Source: Candidatus Eisenbergiella intestinipullorum (GTDB lineage Bacteria > Bacillota > Clostridia > Lachnospirales > Lachnospiraceae). Taken from it: a stretch of DNA of 64,000 nt. The stretch is taken from contig DWWH01000022.1 in assembly GCA_019119815.1 (NCBI GenBank), positions 124,001 to 188,000 on the forward strand, in the 5' to 3' direction. Under the pieces are notes generated by a model. It saw only the letters and a list, made by a program, of their open reading frames with translations, ran no database searches and was not told the origin of the DNA. The position numbers were made by a program, and so were the translations under genes. Each line of letters begins with the position of its first letter. Position 1 is the first letter of the stretch. Shown piece after piece: positions 10,009 through 19,404 of this stretch.

Positions 10009-10038
10009 TTGAAAAAGGAAACGTCCGTCGTTTATAAT
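10009..10038 (+). promoter_or_regulatory. Sigma-A promoter for the ABC exporter
   Basis: TTGAAA (10009-10014), an 18-base spacer and TATAAT (10033-10038). Confidence 0.75.
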
Positions 10039-10052
10039 AAAAGGCAGGAATG

Positions 10053-10109
10053 CCTGACGGCAGCCGTCAGGCTGCGGGAAAGGAGCCGGAATCCCTTCCC
10101 CGCAGCCTG
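10053..10109 (+). promoter_or_regulatory. Two consecutive leader hairpins upstream of the ABC exporter
   Basis: CCTGACGGC/GCCGTCAGG (10053-10061 with 10063-10071) is a perfect 9-bp stem. It is followed by GGCTGCGGG pairing with CCGCAGCC (about 10070-10109). Both lie between the promoter and the start codon and could act as an attenuator or mRNA stabiliser. No T-run follows, so this is not a simple terminator. Confidence 0.45.
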
Positions 10110-10127
10110 GCGAAAAGGGAGATACGG

Positions 10128-11915
10128 ATGAAAAAATATAAGGAACACATCAAAAAGCACCGGTACTGCTTTCTTCTTGCGCCGCTGTTTATGACGCTGG
10201 AGGCGGCCGGAGAATTCATCCTGCCGTTCATCAACGCGAACATCATCGACCGGGGCGCGGCCAACGGGGACATCCCCTATATTCTGGAAAACGGTTTTTA
10301 CATGCTGCTGATCGCGGCGGCCATGCTGGCCTTCGGTGTTCTGGGGGCTTTTTTCGCGGTGCGGGGCTCGGCACGGGTGGCGGCAGGCGTGCGCCGGGAC
10401 GCCTTTGCCCGCATTCAGACCTTTTCCTTTTCGGATATCGACCGTTTTTCCACAGGCTCGCTGATCACGCGGGTTACCAACGATACCACTCAGGTGCAGA
10501 CCTTTCTCCAGACTCTGATGCGCGGCTTCTTCCGAAGCCCGGTCATGCTGGTGGGGGCACTGGTCATGTCCTTTCAGCTGAACGCAGAAATCGCCATGGT
10601 GATTCTGATCGTTCTGCCTTTTCTGGCGCTCGCCACCTTTCTCATCATCAGAACCGCTTCTCCCCGCTATACCGCCATGCAGGAGAGGATCGATACGCTG
10701 AATACCGGAATCGGGGAGACGATCACCAATGAGAAGGTGATCAAGTCCTTCGTCCGTGAAGAACATGAAAAGAAAAAATTCCGGAAAATCAACACCGCTC
10801 TGATGAAAAAGAGCGTATCCGCCCTGAAAATGTTGATCCTGATGCAGCCGGTTTCCGCCCTCGCCATCAACGTGACCACCCTGGTGGTGGTGTGGGTGGC
10901 CGGACGGCAGATCATGGTGGGCGGCATGGAAATCGGCTCCCTGACCGCTTTTATCACCTATCTTTCCCAGGTATTGACCGCGCTGAATTTTCTGGCGAAC
11001 ATCTTTCTGCAGGGAACGAGGGCTGCCGCTTCCAGCCGCCGTCTCAGCGAAGTGATGGATACCTGTCCGGACATCAGCGATGAAAAGGCTGCCAGACGGG
11101 ACTATCATGTAAAGGAGGGCGGTATCGAGTTTCAAAACGTATCCTTCCGGTATTTTAAAAATGCGGGCGCGCCGGTGTTGGATGACGTCAGCGTGAAAAT
11201 CGGGCCGGGAGAATTCGTGGGCATCATCGGTTCCACCGGCTCGGGGAAAAGCACGCTCATATCCCTGATCCCGCGGCTGTACGACCCGGACGCCGGAAAG
11301 GTACTGGTGGACGGCATCGACGTGAAGGAGCTTTCCCTGTATGAGCTGCGGGAGAGCGTGGCCGTGGTGCTGCAGAAAAACACGCTTTTTTCCGGAACCA
11401 TCGCGGAAAACCTGCGCTGGGGAAATGAGGAGGCGTCCGATGAGGAGCTTGTGCAGGCCTGCCGGATCGCCCAGGCGGACAGCTTCATTCAGTCCTTCCC
11501 GGACGGCTATGACACGCAGATCGGGCAGGGCGGCGGCAGTCTGTCCGGCGGGCAGAAGCAGCGGCTCTGTATTGCCCGCGCCCTGCTGAAGAAGCCGAAG
11601 ATCATGATCCTGGACGATTCCACCAGCGCTGTGGATACGGCCACGGACGCGGCCATCCGGCGGGCGTTTGCAACGCAGCTTTCCCACGTGACAAAGCTCA
11701 TCATCGCCCAGCGCATTTCCTCCGTGATGGACGCGGACAGGATCCTTGTGATGGACGAGGGGCGTCTCGTGGCCTGCGGCACCCATGAGGAGCTGATGCG
11801 AAGCTGCAGGGCCTATCAGGAAATCTATGATTCGCAGAAGGGCGCGGCAGAAAGGCCGTCCGTACAGGACGGCGGAAGCGTCCGGCCTGCCCGGAAGGAG
11901 GAAGCCCATGAATGA
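10128..11915 (+). CDS. Heterodimeric ABC exporter subunit, degenerate ATPase site
   Basis: 595 residues in the type IV exporter layout. Six membrane helices lie in the first 320 residues, followed by a nucleotide-binding domain with Walker A GSTGSGKST, signature LSGGQKQR and Walker B IMILDDSTSAVD. The residue after the Walker B Asp is Asp rather than the catalytic Glu, which marks the non-hydrolysing half of BmrC/LmrC-like heterodimers. Start ATG 10128 has AGGGAG six bases upstream; longer in-frame starts run into the leader hairpins. The gene overlaps the partner subunit by 8 bases (ATGAATGA). It is likely a drug, lipid or peptide exporter; the substrate cannot be read from sequence. Confidence 0.92.
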   Translation: MKKYKEHIKKHRYCFLLAPLFMTLEAAGEFILPFINANIIDRGAANGDIPYILENGFYMLLIAAAMLAFGVLGAFFAVRGSARVAAGVRRDAFARIQTFSFSDIDRFSTGSLITRVTNDTTQVQTFLQTLMRGFFRSPVMLVGALVMSFQLNAEIAMVILIVLPFLALATFLIIRTASPRYTAMQERIDTLNTGIGETITNEKVIKSFVREEHEKKKFRKINTALMKKSVSALKMLILMQPVSALAINVTTLVVVWVAGRQIMVGGMEIGSLTAFITYLSQVLTALNFLANIFLQGTRAAASSRRLSEVMDTCPDISDEKAARRDYHVKEGGIEFQNVSFRYFKNAGAPVLDDVSVKIGPGEFVGIIGSTGSGKSTLISLIPRLYDPDAGKVLVDGIDVKELSLYELRESVAVVLQKNTLFSGTIAENLRWGNEEASDEELVQACRIAQADSFIQSFPDGYDTQIGQGGGSLSGGQKQRLCIARALLKKPKIMILDDSTSAVDTATDAAIRRAFATQLSHVTKLIIAQRISSVMDADRILVMDEGRLVACGTHEELMRSCRAYQEIYDSQKGAAERPSVQDGGSVRPARKEEAHE

Positions 11916-13815
11916 AAGGACTGGACGGAGGGAAGAACGGCTCTCCCGCCTGGAGATGAAATACGGCGGCCTGTCCGGAGGCGCGGGAGGAGAAAAAAGG
12001 CAGATGGATGTGGGAAGGAATGCGGGCCGCGACCGCGCCATGGCCGCATCCGGACGGCCGAAGGATTTCAGAGCGTCCGTGGGAAGGCTGCTCCATTATG
12101 TCGCGGAAGAAAGGCTGCTGATCGGGACGGCGGTTTTCTGCTCTCTGCTCTATACGGTCTCCTCGCTGGCGGCGTCCTATCTGCTGCGCCCGATCATCAA
12201 CCGGTTTATTTATTATGACGCGGACGCCTCTGATCTGACGGAAAGAATCAGGGGCCTTGCGGGCTGGCTCTGTCTGCTTGCCGTCATATATGCCGTTTCC
12301 GTGCTCACCCAGTGGCTGCAGCAGAGGCTGATGCTGCAGGCCTCCCAGCGCACGCTGGTGCGCATGCGCTCAGAGCTGTTCGACCGGCTGCAGAGCCTGC
12401 CCGTGCGCTATTTCGACGTCCATGCGGCGGGAGACATCATGTCCCGCTTCACCAACGACATCGACACCGTAGGTGAAATGCTCAACACCACGCTGATTCA
12501 GATCATCTCCGGCGCGATCACCATTCTGGGAACCATCGCCCTGATGCTCTATACCAGTCCGGTGCTGGGGGCCATCACCATCATCGCCACGCCTCTTTTC
12601 ACTTATCTGAGCAAGGCGATCATGCAGAAGGGACGGAGGGCCTACACCCGCCAGCAGCGGGGGCTTGGCATGCTGAACGGCTTTACGGAGGAGATCATTT
12701 CCGGACAGAAGGTGGTCAAGGTATTCAACCATGAGGACGTGGCGCTGGATGAATTTTCTTATCTGAACGATAACCTCTGCGCCGCCCAGGAGCAGGCCCA
12801 GTTCCGTTCCGGCATCCTTGGCCCGGTGACCCACCAGCTCTGCAACATGGTCTATGCCCTTTCTGCCTGCGTGGGAGGCATCCTGGTGGCCCTGGGCCGC
12901 TTCGACGTGGGAGGGCTTACCGTATCACTGAACTACACCCGCCAGTTTAACCGGCCCATCAACGAGGTTTCCATGCAGATGAACACGGTTTTCGCCGCTC
13001 TTGCCGGAGCGGAGCGGGTCTTTGAGGTGCTGGATACCCCGCCGGAGGAACCGGACCGGGAAACGGTTCCCATGGAAAAAATCGAAGGACATGTGGTTCT
13101 CGATCATGTGAGCTTCGGCTATACGCCGGAGGTTACGGTCCTGCACGACATTTCCCTTTACGCGAAGCCCGGTCAGAAGATCGCCTTTGTGGGCTCCACC
13201 GGCGCGGGAAAAACCACGGTCACCAACCTGCTTTCCCGTTTTTATGACATTCAGGATGGGACGATCACCATCGACGGAGTCCCCATTGAAAAAATCGACC
13301 GCTCCTTCCTGCGCAAAAACATCGCCATGGTGCTGCAGGATACCCATCTTTTCACCGGGACGGTCCGGGAAAACATCCGCTATGGACGGCTGGACGCCTC
13401 GGATGAGGAGGTGGAGCAGGCGGCGAAAGCGGCTTCCGCCCACTCCTTTATCGTGCAGCTGGAGCACGGTTACGATACGGTGCTGGAAAATGACGGCGCC
13501 AATCTGAGCCAGGGACAGAGACAGCTGTTAAACATCGCCCGCGCCGCCCTTTCCCGCGCGCCCATCCTGATTCTGGACGAGGCCACTTCCTCCGTGGACA
13601 CCCGGACGGAGCGCCATATCGAGGAGGGGATGGATATGCTGATGGAAAACCGCACCACCTTCGTGATCGCCCACCGGCTCTCCACCGTCCGCAAATCCAA
13701 CGCCATCATGGTGCTGGAAAAGGGGCGCATCATTGAGCGCGGCACCCACGAAGAGCTTCTCGCCGCGGGCGGAAGGTATGCGGATCTGTATCATGAGATT
13801 ATTGAGCTGGAGTAA
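11908..13815 (+). CDS. Heterodimeric ABC exporter subunit, canonical ATPase site
   Basis: 635 residues. A roughly 45-residue hydrophilic N-terminal tail precedes six membrane helices. The nucleotide-binding domain has Walker A GSTGAGKTT, signature LSQGQRQ and Walker B ILILDEATSSVD with the catalytic Glu. Together with the upstream subunit (Asp at that position) it forms one active and one degenerate site. ATG 11908 is preceded by GAAGGAGG and overlaps the upstream stop. A stem-loop with T-run directly follows the stop at 13815. Confidence 0.93.
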   Translation: MNERTGRREERLSRLEMKYGGLSGGAGGEKRQMDVGRNAGRDRAMAASGRPKDFRASVGRLLHYVAEERLLIGTAVFCSLLYTVSSLAASYLLRPIINRFIYYDADASDLTERIRGLAGWLCLLAVIYAVSVLTQWLQQRLMLQASQRTLVRMRSELFDRLQSLPVRYFDVHAAGDIMSRFTNDIDTVGEMLNTTLIQIISGAITILGTIALMLYTSPVLGAITIIATPLFTYLSKAIMQKGRRAYTRQQRGLGMLNGFTEEIISGQKVVKVFNHEDVALDEFSYLNDNLCAAQEQAQFRSGILGPVTHQLCNMVYALSACVGGILVALGRFDVGGLTVSLNYTRQFNRPINEVSMQMNTVFAALAGAERVFEVLDTPPEEPDRETVPMEKIEGHVVLDHVSFGYTPEVTVLHDISLYAKPGQKIAFVGSTGAGKTTVTNLLSRFYDIQDGTITIDGVPIEKIDRSFLRKNIAMVLQDTHLFTGTVRENIRYGRLDASDEEVEQAAKAASAHSFIVQLEHGYDTVLENDGANLSQGQRQLLNIARAALSRAPILILDEATSSVDTRTERHIEEGMDMLMENRTTFVIAHRLSTVRKSNAIMVLEKGRIIERGTHEELLAAGGRYADLYHEIIELE

Positions 13816-13820
13816 CGGAT

Positions 13821-13857
13821 AAAAAGCAGAAAGTCGGAAAAAGACGGACTGCTTTTT
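13821..13857 (+). terminator. Rho-independent terminator after the ABC exporter
   Basis: AAAAAGCAG (13821-13829) pairs with CTGCTTTTT (13849-13857), with an inner GTC/GAC. It is followed by a T-rich end. Confidence 0.75.
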
Positions 13858-13939
13858 GTGCGATGAGCCTGAAAGAGAAAAATGTGGAAGAATTTCTCCT
13901 GCCGGACCGGAAAGAGAATATATTTTTTGTGAAAAAAAG

Positions 13940-13968
13940 TTGCATAAAAAATTAATGGTGTTTATAAT
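13940..13968 (+). promoter_or_regulatory. Promoter of the truncated AAA ATPase
   Basis: TTGCAT (13940-13945), a 17-base spacer and TATAAT (13963-13968), about 35 bases before the start codon. Confidence 0.75.
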
Positions 13969-14003
13969 ATAAATGAGTAAAAAGAAAGCAGGAGGAACGA
14001 GCG

Positions 14004-14723
14004 GTGATTATAGAATTGAGAGTGAAAAACTGCTACGCTTTTGAGGATGAAATCACATTTTCCATGAAGGCAGATATGCGCAATAAAAAGTTTGGAACCA
14101 ATGTGCACAGAGAAAATCATTTTAATGTGCTGAAAACGGCGGGAATATATGGTCCAAACAATGCGGGGAAAACCTGCCTGATTAAGTGTATCAGAGCGGT
14201 CAAAAAGGTACTGCTGAATCAAAAAAGCGGGCTGATGTCCAATATTTTTTCACAGAACTCCGTATGTGAATTGGGCATAACTTTTTTATCAGCCGGAAGA
14301 AAATTTTCCTATGATTTTAAATACGATGTTGAAAAAGAAGAGTATATCTATGAAGCATTTGGAGAGATTTTGAAAGATCAGTATAACAATGAGAAGGAGG
14401 TCTGCTGGCTGAAAAAAGACAGCATTCATGAAGTATTTGAATGTATTGATGAAGATATCCTGCCCATGATTCCTGTCGTTTCAAAAAACAATCTTCTGTA
14501 CTATGTGATAAATGCCGACAAATTTGAGCATGTCAATGAAATGAAGAGGATTCTTGTCGGATTTGCGGAGAAAATTGATGTTGTTAATATGAATAATATA
14601 CCGATACAGCATACAATTGAACTGATGAAAAATAAAAATCAGATGCAGGAAAAAATTGTAGTGCAATATTCGGCCGAACGGTGTGAAGATTTCGCTTCAG
14701 ACGGTGTGACGGTTTCGGCTTGA
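14004..14723 (+). pseudogene. AAA-family ATPase (SMC/OLD-like), truncated by an IS21 element
   Basis: The N-terminus MIIELRVKNCYAFEDEITFS and Walker A GPNNAGKTCL are typical of AAA_15/OLD-like ATPases found in defence islands. The family usually runs to about 350-450 residues and carries its signature, Walker B and H-motif in the C-terminal half. Here homologous sequence stops near residue 226 (VVQYSAE), and the last residues are read from the end of the insertion sequence. No continuation is seen beyond the element, so insertion was probably followed by deletion. The gene is clearly AT-richer than its neighbours, which suggests horizontal origin. It is very likely non-functional. Confidence 0.75.
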
Positions 14724-14780
14724 TCGGTGCGGTGTTTTCGGATAACGGTGTGACTGCCGGGTTGATATGGTAAACTCTTT

Positions 14781-14799
14781 CTTGCAGCAATGCTGCAAG
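14781..14799 (+). repeat. Hairpin before istA
   Basis: CTTGCAGCA and TGCTGCAAG form a perfect 9-bp stem with one loop base, immediately before the istA ribosome site AAGGAG. It could block translation of readthrough transcripts from outside the element. Confidence 0.5.
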
Positions 14800-14816
14800 A
14801 AAGGAGACAAACAAAT

Positions 14817-16373
14817 ATGCAACCCTGTTCCACGATTTTAGGCATCATAGAAATGCGTTTGAGGGGCATTTCTTACGACGATTGCCGCCGGCGGTATGGC
14901 GTCGGCAACAGCACCATTACCCTCATCATGGATCGTTATACGGCCCATGGCGTTCCCCTGGAGGATCTGAAGGAGCTAAGTGCCACCGATGTGGAATCGA
15001 CCTTTTATCCGCCGGACAATATCCGCCGAAAGGCCGAGGATGTCATGCCGAATTATGAAGCCATCTACGAAAGAATCATGCGTGATGGCAGCAAGGCTAA
15101 CCTCTACTTCATGTGGCTCAAGTACAAGCAGGAACACCCCTCTGGCTACCAGTACACCCAGTTTTGCCACCACTACAACCAGTATCTGAATGCCCACCAT
15201 GGTTCCAAGGCGCTCAGTATGGCCGTGGAACGGGTTCCGGGGGAGCGGATATACATCGACTGGGTCGGGGACCAGCCTGAGCTTCTGGTGGATCCTAAGA
15301 CTGGAGAATTGCAGAAGGTGCATTTCTTTACCACCACCGTCGGTGTCAGCAGTATGGTCTATGCCGAGGCCTTCCTGGATGAAAAACTGCACAGCTTCAT
15401 TGCCGGTACTGTCCACGCTCTGGCATATTACGGAGCGGTGCCCAAGTATCTGGTTCCTGACAACCTCAAAGCAGCCATTACAAAACATACCAAGGACGAG
15501 CTGCTGGTTAACTCTGCATACCAGGACCTGGAACGGTTTTACGATGTGGTGGTGCTCCCTCCTCCTGCCAGAAAGCCCAAGGGAAAGCCTACTGTTGAAA
15601 AAGGAGTCCAGTGGCTGGAAACCCACTTGCTGGAGGAAGTGAAAGAACGGATCTTTTACAGTGTGGAAGATCTGAACCGGGAAGTCCGGCGCATTGTGAA
15701 TGAGCTCAATTCCAGAAAGAAAACCGGAGAGCCTTACTCCAGGCAGGAAGCTTTTGCATCCTTTGACAAGCCGAAGATGCGGCCTTTGTCCAACGGCAGC
15801 TTCTGTCCCTGTGAGTATCGATATTTTGGAAAGGTTCCCAGCAACTACCACCTGCACTACGATGAGCATTACTATTCCGTACCCCACACCCTGTATGGCC
15901 AGCCTGCTTTCCTGAAAGCAACGATGGCTGAAATCCGGATTTGTGACCGAAATAATAAGCTGATTTGCACTCACAGACGGTCTTATACTACTTTCCCCAA
16001 GTACATTACCAAGTCGGAGCATATGCCTTCCGAGCATCGCTATTACCGGGAGGTAAATGAGAAGGACGGCAATTATTACAGGCAGTGGGCCAAGAGCTTT
16101 GGACCTTATACCGTCAAGATGATTGATACTGTTTTGCTGTCCTCTCAGCATGAGGAGCAGTCCTATAACAGTTGCAACGGCATTCTCCATATGTGTACCG
16201 GCCAGTCCAAGCTGTTGGTGGAAGAGGCCGCCCGGCTCTGTGTGGAATCCAATGCCTGCCGGTACTCCTATTTCAAACGGTGTCTGAAGCAGCTGTCGGA
16301 ATTGCCTGCCGGGACAGAGAAGCAGAACCTTCCTGAACACGAGAATCTGCGTGGGAAGGAGGCATACAAGTAA
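14817..16373 (+). CDS. istA: IS21-family transposase IstA
   Basis: About 518 residues. The N-terminal helix-turn-helix region (MRLRGISYDDCRRRYGVGNS) binds the element ends. The DDE integrase core has the segment YIDWVGDQPELLVD and a later VPDNLKAAI with an invariant Asp. The C-terminal part has KMIDTVLLSSQHEEQSYNSC. It catalyses strand cleavage and transfer, with IstB as its ATPase helper. ATG 14817 has AAGGAG ten bases upstream; the longer reading from 14790 starts inside the preceding hairpin. The stop codon TAA shares its last A with the istB ATG (one-base overlap), so the two are translationally coupled. Confidence 0.93.
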   Translation: MQPCSTILGIIEMRLRGISYDDCRRRYGVGNSTITLIMDRYTAHGVPLEDLKELSATDVESTFYPPDNIRRKAEDVMPNYEAIYERIMRDGSKANLYFMWLKYKQEHPSGYQYTQFCHHYNQYLNAHHGSKALSMAVERVPGERIYIDWVGDQPELLVDPKTGELQKVHFFTTTVGVSSMVYAEAFLDEKLHSFIAGTVHALAYYGAVPKYLVPDNLKAAITKHTKDELLVNSAYQDLERFYDVVVLPPPARKPKGKPTVEKGVQWLETHLLEEVKERIFYSVEDLNREVRRIVNELNSRKKTGEPYSRQEAFASFDKPKMRPLSNGSFCPCEYRYFGKVPSNYHLHYDEHYYSVPHTLYGQPAFLKATMAEIRICDRNNKLICTHRRSYTTFPKYITKSEHMPSEHRYYREVNEKDGNYYRQWAKSFGPYTVKMIDTVLLSSQHEEQSYNSCNGILHMCTGQSKLLVEEAARLCVESNACRYSYFKRCLKQLSELPAGTEKQNLPEHENLRGKEAYK

Positions 16374-17137
16374 TGCCATACGAAATATCTCTTTCCGCAG
16401 AGGATTATGCCCTTTGCAGCAAGCTGAAGTCCATGAAGTTTTCCGGTATGGCGGAAGCCCTGGAAGATATCCTTGCAGATCCCAACGCTGATTTAATCCC
16501 ATTTCGGGAAAAGGTATGTCGATTGGTGGATGCCGAGTGGGATCTGCGATACAACAAAAAGCTGAACCGCTATATTAAGAAGGCCACACTGAAATATCCC
16601 CATGCCGATCTGGATGAGACGATCTATGACCCGGAACGGCTGCTGGATGCCAGGGCCATTGAACGGCTGGCCAAATGTGAGTGGATTGAACAGGGAAAGA
16701 ATCTCATGGTCACCGGCAAGACCGGTTCCGGCAAAAGCTATCTGGCCAATGCCTTGGCCATTAGCGCCTTGCGTCAGTTTAAGACGGCCAAGTATTGCAA
16801 GGCCAGCCACCTGATTGACGAATTAAACCGAGCTGAGGCTATGGATTGCTACCGGGAGACGCTGGCCCAGCTGGTATCCTATGATCTTCTGGTCATTGAT
16901 GACTTCGGCCTGATGCAGCTGGATCTGAACAAATGCCGGAATCTTTTTGAGGTTCTGGAATGCCGGGATCCGGGCAAATCCACCATGGTGGTCTCTCAGT
17001 TTCCGGTGAAATCCTGGTATGATCTGTTTCAGGAGCACACCTATGCAGATGCCTGTCTGAACCGCATGCTGAACAACGCATACCGACTGGAAATGAACGG
17101 GAAGAACATGAGAAATCTGAACCCGGTCACCCCCTGA
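16373..17137 (+). CDS. istB: IS21-family helper ATPase IstB
   Basis: 254 residues, the normal family length. It is a DnaC-like AAA+ ATPase with Walker A TGKTGSGKSYLA and Walker B LLVIDDFGL, followed by the sensor segment STMVVSQFPV. IstB remodels target DNA and recruits IstA to it. Its ATG overlaps the last base of istA. Confidence 0.94.
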   Translation: MPYEISLSAEDYALCSKLKSMKFSGMAEALEDILADPNADLIPFREKVCRLVDAEWDLRYNKKLNRYIKKATLKYPHADLDETIYDPERLLDARAIERLAKCEWIEQGKNLMVTGKTGSGKSYLANALAISALRQFKTAKYCKASHLIDELNRAEAMDCYRETLAQLVSYDLLVIDDFGLMQLDLNKCRNLFEVLECRDPGKSTMVVSQFPVKSWYDLFQEHTYADACLNRMLNNAYRLEMNGKNMRNLNPVTP

Positions 17138-17318
17138 CGGGCCCGCTGAAAAAGTACCTAAATTTCACACCGCTTCAACCGAACTGCCCACACCGTTCAT
17201 CCGAACCGGGCGTTCCGTTGAAGCGAATTTAGCACTCTGAGATTTCAGACACGGAATAGGCAGCCGGTTTCCTTTGAGATATAATAAAGAAAAGACAGGT
17301 GGTGAAAGAATTTTGGCT

Positions 17319-18014
17319 ATGACGAATTACAAAATACTGCTGGTCGATGATGACTGCGATTTGCTGGAAATGCTGCTCTCCATTTTCCGGCGGGCAGGAT
17401 ATACGAAGCTTCTGACCGCTTCGTCCGGCCCGGAGGCGCTGCGGGCATGGAAGGAAGATCAGCCGGACCTGATCATACTGGATGTTATGATGCCGGGCAT
17501 GGATGGATTTTCTGTCCTGAAGGAGATACGCCGGACAAGCCGTGTGCCCGTTCTGATGCTGACGGCGCGAGGGGAAGCGGAAGACCGCATCGAGGGGCTG
17601 GAAATCGGCGCGGACGATTATCTTCCCAAACCGTTCCTGCCAAGAGAACTGCTGCTTCGGGCCGGCGCGATCCTGAGCCGCGCTTACCCGGAACAGAACG
17701 GGCTGGTCGAACTGGCCGGAGCCACTGTGGATATGGCCAATGCCGAGGTATGGAAAAACGGAGAAAAGCAGACGCTGACAGCAAAAGAGCTGCAGCTGTT
17801 TGAAAAGCTGTATCAAAACGCGGGACGGATCGTTACAACGGGCGTTCTGTGCGAGACGATATGCGGAGAGTTCTGGCAGGGATATGAAAGCACGCTTTCC
17901 ACTCACATCCGGCATCTTCGGGAAAAAATTGAAGAAAATCCTTCGAAGCCGGTTTCCCTCATTACCGTAAAGGGGCTTGGTTACCGCCTCAATCTCAAGG
18001 AGGTGCAGCCATGA
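17319..18014 (+). CDS. OmpR/PhoB-family response regulator
   Basis: About 231 residues. The receiver domain has acidic pocket VDDDCD, phospho-acceptor Asp at about residue 55 (LIILDVMMPGMDG), Thr in MLTARGE and Lys in PKPF. The C-terminal winged helix ends in LITVKGLGYRLNL. It acts as a DNA-binding output for the kinase that follows, which overlaps it by four bases (ATGA). ATG 17319 is chosen; TTG 17313 is also possible, and AGGTGGTG lies 8-14 bases upstream. A TATAAT (17280-17285) lies just outside the IS21 right end, so the element may have replaced the original upstream control region. Confidence 0.92.
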   Translation: MTNYKILLVDDDCDLLEMLLSIFRRAGYTKLLTASSGPEALRAWKEDQPDLIILDVMMPGMDGFSVLKEIRRTSRVPVLMLTARGEAEDRIEGLEIGADDYLPKPFLPRELLLRAGAILSRAYPEQNGLVELAGATVDMANAEVWKNGEKQTLTAKELQLFEKLYQNAGRIVTTGVLCETICGEFWQGYESTLSTHIRHLREKIEENPSKPVSLITVKGLGYRLNLKEVQP

Positions 18015-19381
18015 ATACGGTGCAGCGTTTCTTCCGGCGGTACGTTTTTTCCATGGTCGGAACCATGATTCTGTTTTTGGCCGTCAATGTTGCATTGCTC
18101 TCTGCCATCATAATCGCAGGAAGTATGAGCGGTTCGGACAGCTCTTTTTCCATCGGGGAGTTTTCAGATCATGTTGTTTTGCAGGATGGGGGCTGGGGGA
18201 CAGATGACGCCGCCATATCCATGCTGAGGGAGGAAGCTGCCTGGGCGATGCTGCTGAATGAGGACGGCGATGTGGTATGGCAGCAGGATCTGCCGGAAAA
18301 CCTGCGGCGTTCCTATACGAGCGCGGAGGTTGCATCTTTCAGCCGCTGGTATCTGGAGGACTATCCGGTAAAAATATGGACGCGTGAGGACGGCTGCCTT
18401 ATGGTCGTCGGCTTCCAGCCCAGAACGCTGGTGAAATATTATTTTTCTCTGGAATGGCCCTATATGGGAGTTATGTTTGCCGGGATTGGGGCGGTCTTTA
18501 TCGGCAATCTGGTGTTCATTGTTTTCCTGGTCCTGCGCAACACCCGCCGGGTGGAACGGGCCATGACTCCGATTCTGGAGGGCATTCAGAATTTAAGCCA
18601 CGGCAGGGCGCAGCATCTTAAGGAACAGGGAGAGCTGGCTGAGATCAACGCCGGGCTGAACCGGGCTGCGGATTATATGAGGAAAAAGGATAACACAAGA
18701 GCGGAATGGATCCGCGGCGTTTCTCATGACATCCGTACACCGCTTTCGATGGTTCTGGGATATGCCAGCGAGCTGGAAAATGACCGTGTCCTTCCGCAGG
18801 AGGCCAGAAAACAGGCGGGCATTATCCGCCGGGAAGGCGAGAAGATGAGACGATTGATCGATGAGCTGAATCTGACTACCAAACTGGAATACGCGCTCCA
18901 GCCCATCCGCTTCAAAGACGTGGATTGGGTGGAGATCAGCCGTCAGGCAGTCAGCGAGGTCCTGAATGGCGGGCTGGAAAGCCGATATGAGCTTGTATTT
19001 TCTGAGATGCAGCCGGGGCGGTCCATCTACCTTCTGGGAGATGACGGGCTCCTGCGGCGTATGCTGGATAACCTGATTCGCAACAGCATTACCCACAATC
19101 CTCAGGGATGCAGGATTGTGCTTTCTGTCGGTGAAGAAAACGGACGCTGTCTGTGCACGGTTTCAGATGACGGGTTGGGGATTGCTCCGGAATTTCTGAA
19201 CGCGCTGAATCGGGGAAATGATATCACCAGCACGCAGGAGAGTGAGGAAGGAGCGGAGCATGGCCTGGGCCTGAAGCTGGTGATGCAGATCGTCAGGGCC
19301 CATCGGGGAAACATCTGTTTTGCCGACAGCTCCCCGCATGGCCTGGAAGTCAGAATTTCCCTCCCCGCCTGGTCCTCCTGA
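18011..19381 (+). CDS. Sensor histidine kinase
   Basis: 456 residues. A first membrane helix lies at about 14-40 and an outer sensor region of about 100 residues follows. A second helix lies at about 150-178 and leads into a linker. The H-box GVSHDIRTPLSMVLGY carries the phospho-His at about residue 239. The catalytic domain has N-box DNLIRNSITHNP, G1 DDGLGI and G2 GLGLKLVMQI. It is the partner of the overlapping response regulator. The signal is unknown; no ABC transporter sits beside it. Confidence 0.92.
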   Translation: MNTVQRFFRRYVFSMVGTMILFLAVNVALLSAIIIAGSMSGSDSSFSIGEFSDHVVLQDGGWGTDDAAISMLREEAAWAMLLNEDGDVVWQQDLPENLRRSYTSAEVASFSRWYLEDYPVKIWTREDGCLMVVGFQPRTLVKYYFSLEWPYMGVMFAGIGAVFIGNLVFIVFLVLRNTRRVERAMTPILEGIQNLSHGRAQHLKEQGELAEINAGLNRAADYMRKKDNTRAEWIRGVSHDIRTPLSMVLGYASELENDRVLPQEARKQAGIIRREGEKMRRLIDELNLTTKLEYALQPIRFKDVDWVEISRQAVSEVLNGGLESRYELVFSEMQPGRSIYLLGDDGLLRRMLDNLIRNSITHNPQGCRIVLSVGEENGRCLCTVSDDGLGIAPEFLNALNRGNDITSTQESEEGAEHGLGLKLVMQIVRAHRGNICFADSSPHGLEVRISLPAWSS

Positions 19382-19404
19382 ATTTCCCTGCCTGCCCGGT
19401 ATTC

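Larger units (their letters stand above)
14682..17236 (+). mobile_element. IS21-family insertion sequence (about 2.55 kb)
   Basis: It contains istA and istB in the family order. Both ends carry the same outer motif, TTCGCTTCA at 14691-14699 and its complement TGAAGCGAA at 17219-17227. Inside each end are two copies of a repeat like GGTTCGGnTGAnCGGTGTG: left at about 14711-14732 and 14733-14754, right at about 17167-17185 and 17189-17207. Multiple subterminal repeats of this kind are typical of IS21 ends. The exact outer bases are estimated from alignment of the two ends. No matching direct repeat was found in the flanks, consistent with a flank deletion. Confidence 0.85.

Noticed and set aside
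10032-12041. A 669-residue minus-strand frame over the ABC exporter gene
   Set aside because: It is a shadow of the exporter's codon use; the plus strand has all ABC motifs.
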